Shown: positions 1-9,250 of the stretch, piece after piece | Position numbering within the stretch: position 1 is the stretch's first letter | Layout: every line of letters starts with the position of its first letter | Assembly: GCF_026163695.1 (NCBI RefSeq) | Contig: NZ_JAOTID010000019.1 | Location: forward strand, 1-64,000 | DNA: 64,000 nt | DNA from: Shumkonia mesophila | GTDB lineage: Bacteria; Pseudomonadota; Alphaproteobacteria; Rhodospirillales; Shumkoniaceae | Direction: 5' to 3' | Notes under the pieces: model-generated | The model's database searches: none | Told to the model about the DNA's origin: nothing | What the model saw: the letters and a program-made list of their open reading frames with translations, nothing else | Made by a program: the position numbers and the translations under genes

Positions 1-39
1 TCCGCTTCATTCATCCGTCTCCTCGTTTTGCGACGGACT

Positions 40-516
40 CTACCCATTCTTGGAGGAATTTTCCGGTCTCACGTCAGTCCTGGCGTCAACTTCAAAGGGC
101 GCTTCATTATACCCAAACTCAGCGATCTGCTTCAGGTAGATCGGCATAAAAGCTGCAATTGACCCGGCCTGCTCGTATTGAAAAACGTGCCGAAATTCAT
201 GGGATAGCAATCTGACGGTTCTATGCCCACGACAAATATAAACACCGTGGCCTAGGGTAAGGCCGACCATCTTAGGACCAATAAGTCCCGTCGCCACCGC
301 TGCCTCCTGTAAGGTGGGGTCTTCCGGAAGAGGAAGGCTGGGAACCTCGGCAACTCGGATGAGGCTAGGCTCCGACACCCCCACGCTGCTCGCTAGGGAC
401 TGGAGAACACAATCCAGAGGCTCTCCCACTTCTGCGATATGAGCAGACTGGGCTTCAGCCCACTCAATTGCCTTTGGTAGAAGCACAGACAAGACGGCTC
501 GTAGATCGAAGTTCAT
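40..516 (-). CDS. Small zincin-like metallopeptidase-domain protein
   Basis: A protein of about 158 residues with an HEFRH motif (HExxH zincin signature) in a helix-like stretch, followed some 30 residues later by Asn-Glu-Ala-Pro-Phe-Glu-Val-Asp-Ala-Arg, where a third zinc ligand (Glu or Asp) could lie. This resembles compact peptidase domains of the eCIS-core/DUF4157 kind; the family assignment is my inference. There is no signal peptide or membrane segment. I chose the ATG at 516. An upstream ATG at 627 would add 37 residues but would overlap the start of the divergent helicase gene. The 110-bp gap between the two starts presumably holds both promoters. Its position back to back with a defence-like helicase suggests an accessory role in the same island, but no function is proven. 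Confidence 0.6.
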   Translation of the reverse strand: MNFDLRAVLSVLLPKAIEWAEAQSAHIAEVGEPLDCVLQSLASSVGVSEPSLIRVAEVPSLPLPEDPTLQEAAVATGLIGPKMVGLTLGHGVYICRGHRTVRLLSHEFRHVFQYEQAGSIAAFMPIYLKQIAEFGYNEAPFEVDARTDVRPENSSKNG

Positions 517-625
517 CGGTTTGCCCCCCCATCCTTTTAGCCGTATATCAGCTTGCGTATACGATAAAACGCGCGCTATCAAGGCGAGTAGCCTTCCGGA
601 TTTCCCTCCTTCAGGCAATGTCTCC

Positions 626-3600
626 ATGCCCCTCCCCCTGAAATCACTCCTGCGCTATTGGCGTGCCGCTCTCCTCGACAGCAACCGGCACATCGAACCC
701 TATTCTCTCAACCTTTGTCCCTGCCGACGTGAACACTTGGCTGCCGGCCGCCTCGATAAGGAGGCGTTGGCAGAAATATGGCAGGACGCCGAAGAAGGCC
801 TGCCTAAAGAGAAGCGCGACGAGTTGCAGTTCATTTCGGTCCTCGTTGCCCCTCAAGTGCTGGAGTCCGAACACGAGCACGCAGAACGCTACGCGACCAT
901 AAAGCGGACACGAGTTCCGCTGTGGGTATTTGCCCGTGCCGATCGCGCAGGCGTACTCCATCCAGTGGGAGCACCAATAGTCGATCGCGCCGTTCAGGCG
1001 CCATTAAGATCGGGGTCCCAAACGTTCACCACGGTCGAGGCCGTAGATAAATACCTGAACACCAACCCATCCCCAGGCGAGGACTCTGATTGGGGAGCAT
1101 TCTGGGGCCACGCCATGACGATGTTTGCCGACCTCTTCGGCGGCAGCCTCGGCAATTGGACCCCCGAACGCTATGTAGATCGTGGTACTTTCGTGGCATA
1201 CGGCTTGCCCCCCATCGACGCCAGCCGGCCCATTCGAGAGATCTATGAGATCTTGAGCGATGCCGAGGAAGATTCTCCGCCGACGCTTCTCGCTCGTTTA
1301 GCCGATCCCCAGCCGCCTCGCGAGGTTACCACCTCCCAGGACTGCCCCGCAGCGTTGGCAAGCCGCCACTTGGGCCAAATCGGAGGTGAATTCCCCCTTA
1401 ATGCCAACCAGCGCCAAGCCCTGGGAGCCATGCTGGCAGCAAAAAATGGAGAGATTCTGGCGCTCAACGGCCCACCAGGTACGGGCAAGACCACTTTCAT
1501 CCAAAGTGTAGTTGCCTCACTGTGGGTGGAAAATGCGCTCGCCGAAGATGGTGAGCCTCCCGTGATTCTGGCCAGCTCCACCAACAATAAAGCCATCACC
1601 AACATCCTGGACACTTTTGCCCGAGCGACGTTGCCCGAGGATCATCCTCTTGCCGGCTCGCCACTCGTCCAGCGTTGGCTACCGGACTTTGGCCAGTACG
1701 GGCTGTTTTTGCCGTCCACGAGCGAAACCAAAAAGGGAATAAAGAAAGAGTACGCGGCAGCTTGGTGTCCCCAGAACGGCCAACCCTGGTCCGGTTTGCC
1801 GGGAACAGTGGAAACGCAAGACTACGTCGCCAAGGCCGAACCCTTTTGGCAAACCCAGTTCGCGACTTGGACCGGCCACGCGTCAGGTACTATTGCGGAG
1901 GCAGTCGAAACCGTACGGAATACGCTGGCCGCCAAGGTCGAGGCTATGGCAGCGATTGCCCTTCACCGCACGGCCTTGTTAACCACGCTTCCTACCGGCA
2001 CCCCTCCAACCCCAGCGACAATGGATACGCTACGGGCGGAAATCGCCGACGGTCAAAGCAGGCTGGATGCCCTATGCCATCATGGCCACGAGGCACTGCG
2101 GCGGATTGAGGGCTCCCTCATAGAATCCTTATTGTCGTGGTTCAAACCGATCAGGCGCCGACTGTGGACGCGCGCTTACGAGTACCTTGATTCCAAGGGG
2201 CTTGCCGACCCCGAGTGGGGTTGGGATACAGTTTTGGACGCAACCGCTTTCCGCCGTTGGTTGGCGGAGAACACGCGGCGATCCGAAGCCGCGGTGACCG
2301 CCAAGACGAGAATCGTCGCAAATTGGGATAGCTGGGTTTCGAAGCTAGCAGCGATTCTGCCGGATCTCGTCCCTGACGATGTTTGGAAGGACTACCAGCG
2401 CGTCGACGACGCGCTCGACACCCGGGTTCGCCCCGAACTGTTCCACCTAGCCGGCCGCTACTGGGAAGGCCGTTGGCTGATGGAGATGACCGAGGCGCTC
2501 CAGCGCAATGACAAAACCTTTAAGGGGCGCAGTCGTGACATGTGCGAGCGCCGTTGGCGGCGCTTTGCCAAGCTGACCCCCTGTTTGGTCGCCACGGCCT
2601 TCACGGCCCCACGATTGTTTGACTATTACGACGGGGATACGAAACGTCTCTTCGATTTCATCGACCTGCTGATCGTGGACGAGGCCGGTCAAATGCCACC
2701 CCAAGTCGGGGCGGCCTTATTTGCCTTTGCCCGCAAAGCCCTCGTGGTCGGCGACGTGATGCAGCTTGAACCCGTGTGGGGTATTGATGCCGACACCGAT
2801 GGCGGCAACCTCGTCTCGTACGGCATGGACGACGACCGAGAGGTAATGAAGCGTGGTATGCTCGCCTCTGAGGGCTCGGTAATGGCCCTGGCGCAATCGG
2901 CTACGGCATTCACTGCCGCGCCCCATCGTGGTTTGTTCCTCAACGAACATTGGCGCTGCCGCTCTTCGATTATCGCCTACTGCAATGAATTGGCTTATCG
3001 CGACGCACTGAAGCCTATGCGGTCTGATGGCGAGTATCCATGGCCGGCTTTGGGCTATGCCCACGTACCAGGCCGCGCCAGCAGCTCGGATCTCAGTAGG
3101 GTCAATGCGGACGAGGCAGGGGTCGTCGCCAAATGGCTGGCGCGCAGACGAAGTGAATTGATCCAGCACTACGAAAAACAAGAAGAGAAACGCAACGTCC
3201 GCAAGTTGGGCGAGGTCGTTGCGATCGTCACGCCCTTCCGGGCTCAGATCAAAGAACTTCGTGACGCGCTCGGCGCCGCCGGCCTGGGTGACGAAAACAT
3301 CACTGTGGGTACGGTCCACACGTTACAAGGTGCGGAAAAGGACGTTGTGCTGTTCTCCCCTGTGTACGATGCGGGCCACACTGGAGGACTATTCTTCGAC
3401 CGCAACATCTCGATGCTCAATGTTGCCGTCTCGCGTGCCCGAGAGAGTTTCCTGGTATTTGGCAATTTGCGGCTGTTTAACCCCGGCCAGACTTCACTGC
3501 CTTCGGGGCTGCTTGGACGCTACTTATTTGCGACCCCTGAAAACGAGATCACCGATATCGACCCGATTAGCCCCATCGCCTTGATGGCGCCATCGGAGCT

Positions 3601-4072
3601 GGAGCGGCTCGATACTCTCGATGGCCACTGTGCCAAACTGCGCGAAGCCATCACTGGGGCTCGCGAGCGTCTGCTGATTGTCTCCCCTTTCCTATCGGAC
3701 GTTGCCATAAACGCGGACAATCTGGTGCCACTGCTAGCCTCCCGCAAAGGTGGCCCCCGAATCGTGGTCGCCTACGACAAATATCTCAATATAGGCCGCG
3801 ATCAACGGCCCCTACCGCACGCCTCTTTGGCTATCGAGGCGTTAGTAGGGGCCACGGGCGTGGAACTGTGGGAATTGGAAGGCATTCACAACAAGACCTT
3901 GGCTGTCGATGAAAGCTGGATCGTGGAAGGCTCTTTCAACTGGCTGTCAGCCAAGCGAGATCGTGGCAGCGCATATCAGCGCCATGAGGTTTCGTTCCTC
4001 TATCGGGGCAAAGACGCGCCCATGCATGTCGACAATGCGTGGCGAGAGATTGAATCGCTCCGGAAAAAATAA
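626..4072 (+). CDS. SF1 (COG1112-type) helicase with C-terminal PLD nuclease domain; Mokosh type II-like
   Basis: A 1148-residue protein. Walker A GPPGTGKTT lies near residue 282 and the DEAG box (LIVDEAGQMPP) near 680, followed by GDVMQLEP, HWRCRSSIIAYC, GTVHTLQGAEKDVV (about 895) and LNVAVSRARE (about 931). This is the motif order of Upf1/DNA2-like superfamily 1 helicases. A long variable, charged insert separates motifs I and II. The last 130 residues form a phospholipase-D-like module with IHNKTLAVD (HxKx4D) near 1087 and a following EGSFNW. A COG1112 helicase fused to one PLD domain is the published architecture of the single-gene type II Mokosh anti-phage system (MkoC), stated from memory. 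I chose the ATG at 626; an in-frame ATG at 521 lies inside the divergent gene's leader. A general repair helicase-nuclease is the alternative. Confidence 0.85.
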   Translation: MPLPLKSLLRYWRAALLDSNRHIEPYSLNLCPCRREHLAAGRLDKEALAEIWQDAEEGLPKEKRDELQFISVLVAPQVLESEHEHAERYATIKRTRVPLWVFARADRAGVLHPVGAPIVDRAVQAPLRSGSQTFTTVEAVDKYLNTNPSPGEDSDWGAFWGHAMTMFADLFGGSLGNWTPERYVDRGTFVAYGLPPIDASRPIREIYEILSDAEEDSPPTLLARLADPQPPREVTTSQDCPAALASRHLGQIGGEFPLNANQRQALGAMLAAKNGEILALNGPPGTGKTTFIQSVVASLWVENALAEDGEPPVILASSTNNKAITNILDTFARATLPEDHPLAGSPLVQRWLPDFGQYGLFLPSTSETKKGIKKEYAAAWCPQNGQPWSGLPGTVETQDYVAKAEPFWQTQFATWTGHASGTIAEAVETVRNTLAAKVEAMAAIALHRTALLTTLPTGTPPTPATMDTLRAEIADGQSRLDALCHHGHEALRRIEGSLIESLLSWFKPIRRRLWTRAYEYLDSKGLADPEWGWDTVLDATAFRRWLAENTRRSEAAVTAKTRIVANWDSWVSKLAAILPDLVPDDVWKDYQRVDDALDTRVRPELFHLAGRYWEGRWLMEMTEALQRNDKTFKGRSRDMCERRWRRFAKLTPCLVATAFTAPRLFDYYDGDTKRLFDFIDLLIVDEAGQMPPQVGAALFAFARKALVVGDVMQLEPVWGIDADTDGGNLVSYGMDDDREVMKRGMLASEGSVMALAQSATAFTAAPHRGLFLNEHWRCRSSIIAYCNELAYRDALKPMRSDGEYPWPALGYAHVPGRASSSDLSRVNADEAGVVAKWLARRRSELIQHYEKQEEKRNVRKLGEVVAIVTPFRAQIKELRDALGAAGLGDENITVGTVHTLQGAEKDVVLFSPVYDAGHTGGLFFDRNISMLNVAVSRARESFLVFGNLRLFNPGQTSLPSGLLGRYLFATPENEITDIDPISPIALMAPSELERLDTLDGHCAKLREAITGARERLLIVSPFLSDVAINADNLVPLLASRKGGPRIVVAYDKYLNIGRDQRPLPHASLAIEALVGATGVELWELEGIHNKTLAVDESWIVEGSFNWLSAKRDRGSAYQRHEVSFLYRGKDAPMHVDNAWREIESLRKK

Positions 4073-4119
4073 AGCCTTCGTAACCTGAAAGGGAACCCGA
4101 TCTAAGCGGCCCTGGCCGT

Positions 4120-5007
4120 TCAATCGGCAAGCCCTATCAAGTAGTCGGCGGCCTGGCTGGCCTTGGCGGCGGCCGTGAAGATGGCCCGCTTGTCGTTCCT
4201 CAAAGCCCGTAGCCAGCCTTCGATATAGCCGGCGTGGTCGGTCCGGGGCTCGGGCGCGATGCCGACGGCGGCGGCCATAAAGGCGGCTCCAAGCTCGGCG
4301 ACCAGCTCCTCGGCCGCATAGGCTTCGCTGCCGAAGCGGGCGCGAAGATCGCGGGCGCAACGGCTTTCGTGGCCGGTCCAGTGGATCAGTTCGTGAAAAG
4401 CCACCCCATAAAAGGCGGGACTGTCCCTGAAGGCCCCCGGCGGCGGCAGATGGATTTCATCGCGGGAGGGAACGTAGCAGGCTTCTGGGCCGTCATGGAT
4501 AAACCGGGCCTTGCTGGCTGCCAACAGGCCCTCGGCCACGTCCATTCGCTCTATCATTGGGAGGGGCGCTTTCAGCCGGGGCAGATAACCCTCAACCTGG
4601 GCGGAATTGAAGACCCAAGCGGCTCGGATGATAAAGCCGGAGCGCCGGGGGCCATCGGCGCCGTCGCCCTCTGCGGCAGAGTCCTTGGTCTCCTTCTCGA
4701 TGGGCTTGAAGAAGATCGTAAGCGAGCCCTTCTCCCCCTTGCGAACCTGGGCTCCCACCGCTTGCCACTGGCGGAAGGTGGCCCAGTGGGCCGTTTCGTA
4801 GCCGGCGGCCTGCTGACTTGCCCATAGGCCAAGAATGTTGATGCCGCGGTACGCATACCCGCCCACCGGATTGTGAGGAATGCCAACCTCGGCACTCGTA
4901 CATAAACGGGGGTTCCAGGGCATGCGATATTCGCCGGCCCCGGCTTCAATCGCGGCGATGATCTGGTCCGTGACACGCTGATAAAGATCCCGGGGTGGCT
5001 GGTCCAT
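4120..5007 (-). CDS. ardC: ArdC-type antirestriction protein (ssDNA-binding domain plus zincin)
   Basis: A 295-residue protein, the usual length for ArdC. The N-terminal half (DLYQRVTDQIIAAIEAG, MPWNP, NPVGGYAYRGINILGLW) is the ssDNA-binding DUF1738/ArdC-N domain. The C-terminal half carries FHELIHWTGHE, an HExxH metallopeptidase motif, followed by YAAEELVAELGAAF with a likely third ligand Glu. ArdC proteins from conjugative plasmids protect incoming single-stranded DNA from restriction; they are markers of mobile DNA. The start at 5007 (MDQPPRD) aligns with the family start, whereas an upstream ATG at 5163 would add 52 unrelated residues. The gene converges on the helicase gene, with 47 bp between their stops. 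Confidence 0.9.
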   Translation of the reverse strand: MDQPPRDLYQRVTDQIIAAIEAGAGEYRMPWNPRLCTSAEVGIPHNPVGGYAYRGINILGLWASQQAAGYETAHWATFRQWQAVGAQVRKGEKGSLTIFFKPIEKETKDSAAEGDGADGPRRSGFIIRAAWVFNSAQVEGYLPRLKAPLPMIERMDVAEGLLAASKARFIHDGPEACYVPSRDEIHLPPPGAFRDSPAFYGVAFHELIHWTGHESRCARDLRARFGSEAYAAEELVAELGAAFMAAAVGIAPEPRTDHAGYIEGWLRALRNDKRAIFTAAAKASQAADYLIGLAD

Positions 5008-5431
5008 CGCTCCGCTCCGCATTCGGCACCTGATCGTATTCTGCCGGGTGCGGCAGAAATTGACCGAACGGCGGTGGCGGCCTTGCAGAATGCCGGCCAG
5101 TACCGGCCTGAAATCAGGGCCTACTTGGAAGAATCCCGGAGAATACTTGGAGGCCCGCGCCATAAAAGCGGCCAGGAACCAAGCGTTTCGTGGCCGGGAT
5201 GTGTACTGGCGATTTTTTCTCAGGAAGGGCGATTTCCTGCTTGGGGAAGCAACGGAACCTGTATTTGCGAACCAGGAATAGAAATCTGTCTATCAGGCAC
5301 AATCGAAGAGTATATATTAAAACAATTCTTAATGCCTGCAAATCAAGATCTATTCTATATTCTATCTATCCCTCTGTCTGTCCCTCTGTCTGTCCCTCTG
5401 TCTGTCCTCTGCCCTCAAAAAATAGAAACGG
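5008..5431. other. Intergenic region between ardC and recombinase genes
   Basis: About 420 bp without a convincing gene. It should hold the ardC promoter on the minus strand and the recombinase promoter on the plus strand. From about 5300 to 5370 the sequence turns AT-rich, unlike the GC-rich surroundings, and ends in the 12-bp tandem repeat described separately. AT-rich DNA with short direct repeats next to an integrase gene could be a recombinase-binding or attachment region, but no core site can be recognised. Confidence 0.5.
5371..5412. repeat. Three and a half tandem 12-bp repeats
   Basis: Perfect head-to-tail copies of CCTCTGTCTGTC start at 5371, 5383 and 5395, followed by a partial copy. 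They lie about 20 bp upstream of the proposed TTG start of the first tyrosine recombinase. The array is pyrimidine-only on this strand apart from G. It could be a simple slippage repeat or a set of recombinase arm-type sites. Confidence 0.8.
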
Positions 5432-7366
5432 TTGGCCCTCGGTCTTAAGAATTTAGCACGTAATTTTTTGCATACCCCGCTTGCGGCGGAAACCGGTATA
5501 CCGATTGAAACGTTCAGCCATCGGGTCGAAGACGCTCCGCATGCGAGCCTCGCGAGCAAGCTTCGCGTGGGCCTGTTCTTCGAGGCGGTCATCAAAGCGG
5601 TCGAAAACGAAGAAGGCCTTTCGCTCCAGATGGGCAAGGAAATTGTCGACGACGTCCGTCACTTCTGCCTGAAGTGGATCGGACGCCAGCCTGAGGCCGT
5701 GCCGGCGGACGCCCACAGCTTGCGGAATTACTCGGAGGGGTGGACGCCGGAAAAGTTTGCCGTCTCGCAAAGGCGTTATGACAACGTTTGGGGCAGTGTC
5801 CGAAGGGCACTCCGTATTGCCTCTGTCATTCCCGTCGATCGTAAGCCATGTCGCTCCCTCGGCCAGGTATGGCGGGCCCTGAACGACGACCTGCGGGTGG
5901 CGCCAGAATGGCTGACACCATCGCTCAGCCCCTTCATCCGCTACTGCGATTCGTTTGGCATTGCGCCGGAAGAAGTCACGGATGGCACCGTTGAAGCCTT
6001 CGCCACCTATCGTCACCAATTCGATCTCACACCGGATATTGCAGGCAAAATCATCGCCATCCGCAGTGCATGGAATCGGTCTGTGGACATCATCCCGGCC
6101 TGGCCCCAACTCAAGCTTTCAGTCGGAAAGACTCGGAAGGTCTTAAACCTTCCTGAGGAGTCGTTTCCGCCGAGCTTCCGCCTAGACATCGAGCGCTACA
6201 CGGCCTGCCGCGGTCTTCGCAACGGCGAGATCCGTCCTGGTATGACCCTGCTCGAGGAAGCTCGTGCCACGTATCAGCCTCGCATGACGGCCAAAGACGA
6301 ACGCGAGGGAGGGGTTATGGGGCCGCTCGCAGAGGCAACTTTGGCAAAACATGCGGAAGCGCTCTGGTTCGCCGCGTCGGCAATGGTGCGCCTCGGCCAC
6401 ATGAATGTCGAGGACGTCACGTCGATCGCCGATATCGCTGACGTTGGTATCGCCGATCGCGTCATCAATGATGACATAAAGCCGCGGCTCGGCATCGAGA
6501 GCCAATATGGGGGATCCCTCGTAAGCCGTCTGAGATCGATCGCCGAGCGCTGGGTTCCAGAAATCAGCCAAGCCGAGATCAACGACTTCGCAATACTCAA
6601 GAAGCTCGTCAACAACAAGGCCGAGAATCTCGGCCGCATGCCCGACAAGGATCGGCGGCGGCTCGCTCCCTTCCTCAATGACCTTGAGACGATGGCAGTC
6701 CTGCTTTGCATTCCTCGCTGGGAGTTCGAGAACCTTGAGCGTGAGCGTCGCCGCAATGGAGGCCTCGCCACCCGGGACATGGCCTTGCGGGCTGAAGCGG
6801 CGATCGGCGTCCTCCTCCAGGAAACGCTTTGCGTGCGCTGGGGGGACTTCAGACGCACCCGGATGGACGTCAACATCATCCGCCCGACCAGGAGAGGCGG
6901 TGTTGGAACCCTGCACTACAAGATCCGAAAAACCCACAAGAACGGCATCACCGACGCCCAGGCGGCCCTGGCATCTTGGAAGACGCGCCTCATTGAGATC
7001 TACTGGAACCACTATCGGCCGAAGCTGACCGAAGACGACCCGATCAATCCGTACCTATTTCCGGGCGCGGAACCCGGCGCCGCAAAATCCCATAGCCAAC
7101 TTGGGCGCGAAGTCACGCAGATGGTCAACGATTGGACCGGCCATTACGTCAATCCGCATCTTTGGCGCAAGCTGATGGGCGGCTACCTGCTGTACGTCAC
7201 CCACAACTTGGAACTGGTTGCCGCCTTGCTCGGCCACAGGCCGGATTCCCGCGCGACCAATGTATACGTGGAGATCAAGTCGAAGTGGGCCGCGGACGAA
7301 CTGGATCAGCATGCCGGTCGGCTGGCCGAGAGGGCCATGCGACCCAAATGGGCACGGAGGCAATGA
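5432..7366 (+). CDS. Tyrosine recombinase/integrase, first of a tandem pair
   Basis: A 644-residue protein with a long N-terminal region and a C-terminal tyrosine-recombinase catalytic fold. Visible boxes are KIRKTHKNG (beta-strand Lys), HLWRK (His-x-x-Arg, about 576-579), LLGHRPDSRATNVYV with the Gly-His pair near 600 and the probable nucleophile Tyr near 612. The expected first Arg (box I, usually GLR before the Glu) is not obvious: the stretch reads VLLQETLCVRWGDF. The start is uncertain. The frame opens with TTG at 5432 and the next ATG is at about 5630. The second recombinase follows 13 bp downstream, so the two are very likely co-transcribed. Confidence 0.8.
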   Translation: MALGLKNLARNFLHTPLAAETGIPIETFSHRVEDAPHASLASKLRVGLFFEAVIKAVENEEGLSLQMGKEIVDDVRHFCLKWIGRQPEAVPADAHSLRNYSEGWTPEKFAVSQRRYDNVWGSVRRALRIASVIPVDRKPCRSLGQVWRALNDDLRVAPEWLTPSLSPFIRYCDSFGIAPEEVTDGTVEAFATYRHQFDLTPDIAGKIIAIRSAWNRSVDIIPAWPQLKLSVGKTRKVLNLPEESFPPSFRLDIERYTACRGLRNGEIRPGMTLLEEARATYQPRMTAKDEREGGVMGPLAEATLAKHAEALWFAASAMVRLGHMNVEDVTSIADIADVGIADRVINDDIKPRLGIESQYGGSLVSRLRSIAERWVPEISQAEINDFAILKKLVNNKAENLGRMPDKDRRRLAPFLNDLETMAVLLCIPRWEFENLERERRRNGGLATRDMALRAEAAIGVLLQETLCVRWGDFRRTRMDVNIIRPTRRGGVGTLHYKIRKTHKNGITDAQAALASWKTRLIEIYWNHYRPKLTEDDPINPYLFPGAEPGAAKSHSQLGREVTQMVNDWTGHYVNPHLWRKLMGGYLLYVTHNLELVAALLGHRPDSRATNVYVEIKSKWAADELDQHAGRLAERAMRPKWARRQ

Positions 7367-7379
7367 AGGAGGCGGCACC

Positions 7380-8888
7380 ATGAACGATAAAGCAGCGATC
7401 CCGATCACTCCCTTTGCCGCCTGGCCCGAGGCTGAGCGTGCCCGGTGGGCGGAATCTCCGACGGTCGGGCGATGGTCAAAAGGCTATGCTCGGCGCATGG
7501 CCCGGGGATATGGTCGGTTTCTGGCATTCCTCAAGATACGGCCGGAAAGGATCGCCTCGTCAACGATTGCCGACTATGAAGCTTTCTTGGCTTCACGTTT
7601 GGCGACCTCATCCGTGGCGAGCTACTTGATCGATCTCTACTATGCTCTTTGCGTCGTGCAACCGGATGCTGACTGGCTCTGGCTTTGGAAAAGCGTGCGG
7701 TTGCCCCTCGCGCAACCGCCAAAAAGTCCGACGCAGCCAAGCCCTGTCCGGTCACGCCGTGACACAAGGCTAGACTGCTGGAGCGTGGAACATCGGCGAT
7801 GCTGGCAGGCAGCCCTCGCCGCCGGTCCCCGTCTTGGTATGTTCAAAACCCGAAAAGAGAGAAACGCGACATCACAGGCCAACGCAGACAGGTCATCCCC
7901 TTGGTCCTCGGTGCCGCTGCATCTGCTGACGCCCATTCGTCGCAAGGCTCTCGAAAGGGGATGGTGCCGCTGGCTGGCCTGGGCGAGAACCGCCGCCAAC
8001 AGCCAGGAAATGCCCACTCCCGAAGCGTTGAACGGGTTCGTCGCCACCTGTGAGAGGAGAAAGAATGCGCCTGTGACGATCGCCACCTATGTGGGCCAAG
8101 TCTATCGGGTCGCCGCCGAGCTCTGGCCCGATGTCGATTGGCGATGGCTCAAGCGCGACTGGTTGGCGTTGGAGAACATCGCTGAGCCGTCCCGCGACAA
8201 ATGGTCAAAATTCGTGCCGATCGATGAGTTGTACGAACTCGGGATTCGATTGATGGTAGAAGCGATGGAAGAGGCTCCCACACTGCGGACGGCCACGAAG
8301 TTCCGTGACGGCTATTTAGTCGCCCTCCTCGCGTTGCGACCCAAGAGGGCATCAAACATCGCGGAGATCGAAGTGGGCACCAACCTTGCCTTCGGAAGCG
8401 ACGGTCTGCCGAATCAGTTGTGGTGGTCGCGAACGAAGAACGGAGATGAATCCTCTCTCCCCTACCCCACAGCCATTCTCGGAAAGTTCCATCGCCTGTG
8501 GTGGGACCGATACAGGCCAAAGTTGGTCGCCGCAGGTTCCGAAGACCAACACCTCTGGATCGGCCGCTTCGGCAGGCCATTGTCCTCAGACGACATTTGG
8601 CGACGCGTCACCCACTGGACCAGGAAGCGGCTTGATCGCCCGGTCGGGCCCCAAGGCTTCCGGACCAACTATGCAACCAGCATGGCGATCGAGGAGGGAC
8701 GGCTCCTGCCGTTCGTGCGTGTCATGCTGGACCATCGCGATCCACGATCGATAGCGCATTACCAGTTGATTTCCGAATCCTTCAGAGCTGGGAGGGCTCT
8801 CGACGAGGCCAGCAACCAGCTCATCGCAGCCGTCGGACCAAGGTTGCGGAACCGCCGGCGGCCCGGTCCCACGCTTCGGACTTCCTGA
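7380..8888 (+). CDS. Tyrosine recombinase-like protein, second of a tandem pair
   Basis: A 502-residue protein whose ATG at 7380 is preceded by AAGGAGG at good spacing; longer in-frame starts would overlap the first recombinase. The C-terminal half carries LLALRPKRASNIAEI (box I Arg near 318), GPQGFRTNYATSMA (box II Arg near 427, but without the usual upstream His two residues before it) and MLDHRDPRSIAHY (His near 452, Tyr near 461). It is a diverged tyrosine recombinase. Tandem recombinases of this kind occur in integrative elements and in RIT-type recombinase clusters; here only two genes are seen. The partner lacks box I Arg while this one lacks a clear box II His, so they may act as a heteromer (inference). 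Confidence 0.8.
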   Translation: MNDKAAIPITPFAAWPEAERARWAESPTVGRWSKGYARRMARGYGRFLAFLKIRPERIASSTIADYEAFLASRLATSSVASYLIDLYYALCVVQPDADWLWLWKSVRLPLAQPPKSPTQPSPVRSRRDTRLDCWSVEHRRCWQAALAAGPRLGMFKTRKERNATSQANADRSSPWSSVPLHLLTPIRRKALERGWCRWLAWARTAANSQEMPTPEALNGFVATCERRKNAPVTIATYVGQVYRVAAELWPDVDWRWLKRDWLALENIAEPSRDKWSKFVPIDELYELGIRLMVEAMEEAPTLRTATKFRDGYLVALLALRPKRASNIAEIEVGTNLAFGSDGLPNQLWWSRTKNGDESSLPYPTAILGKFHRLWWDRYRPKLVAAGSEDQHLWIGRFGRPLSSDDIWRRVTHWTRKRLDRPVGPQGFRTNYATSMAIEEGRLLPFVRVMLDHRDPRSIAHYQLISESFRAGRALDEASNQLIAAVGPRLRNRRRPGPTLRTS

Positions 8889-9250
8889 CCTCCGCAGGTC
8901 GCCGTTCACGTTCATCGTTCTGCCGAACTGCCGGCGCAAATCGGCCGATGGCTTCGTCCTACCGTCACGGCGCCGGCCTCTCAATCCGTCAGAGAACCAT
9001 CAGTGCCGCTCCCCTCCACCTGCCGGAGAGGCATCATCTTGGATCTACGGCGCCTTAAAGGCATGCTTCCAAACATCTGCCATTGCGCATATGTCCTTGC
9101 GCTTCTCAAGTGCCTTCATGATCTTCCCTCCCAGATTTGACTGCTTATCCCGTTGTCCCAGGTGGCACAAGATGTGGGATGGGTGAGTCTTGTGGGCGCG
9201 TTCAACTGAAAGCTGCAACGCAAGCCAGAACACTTCATTGAGAGGGGGCA

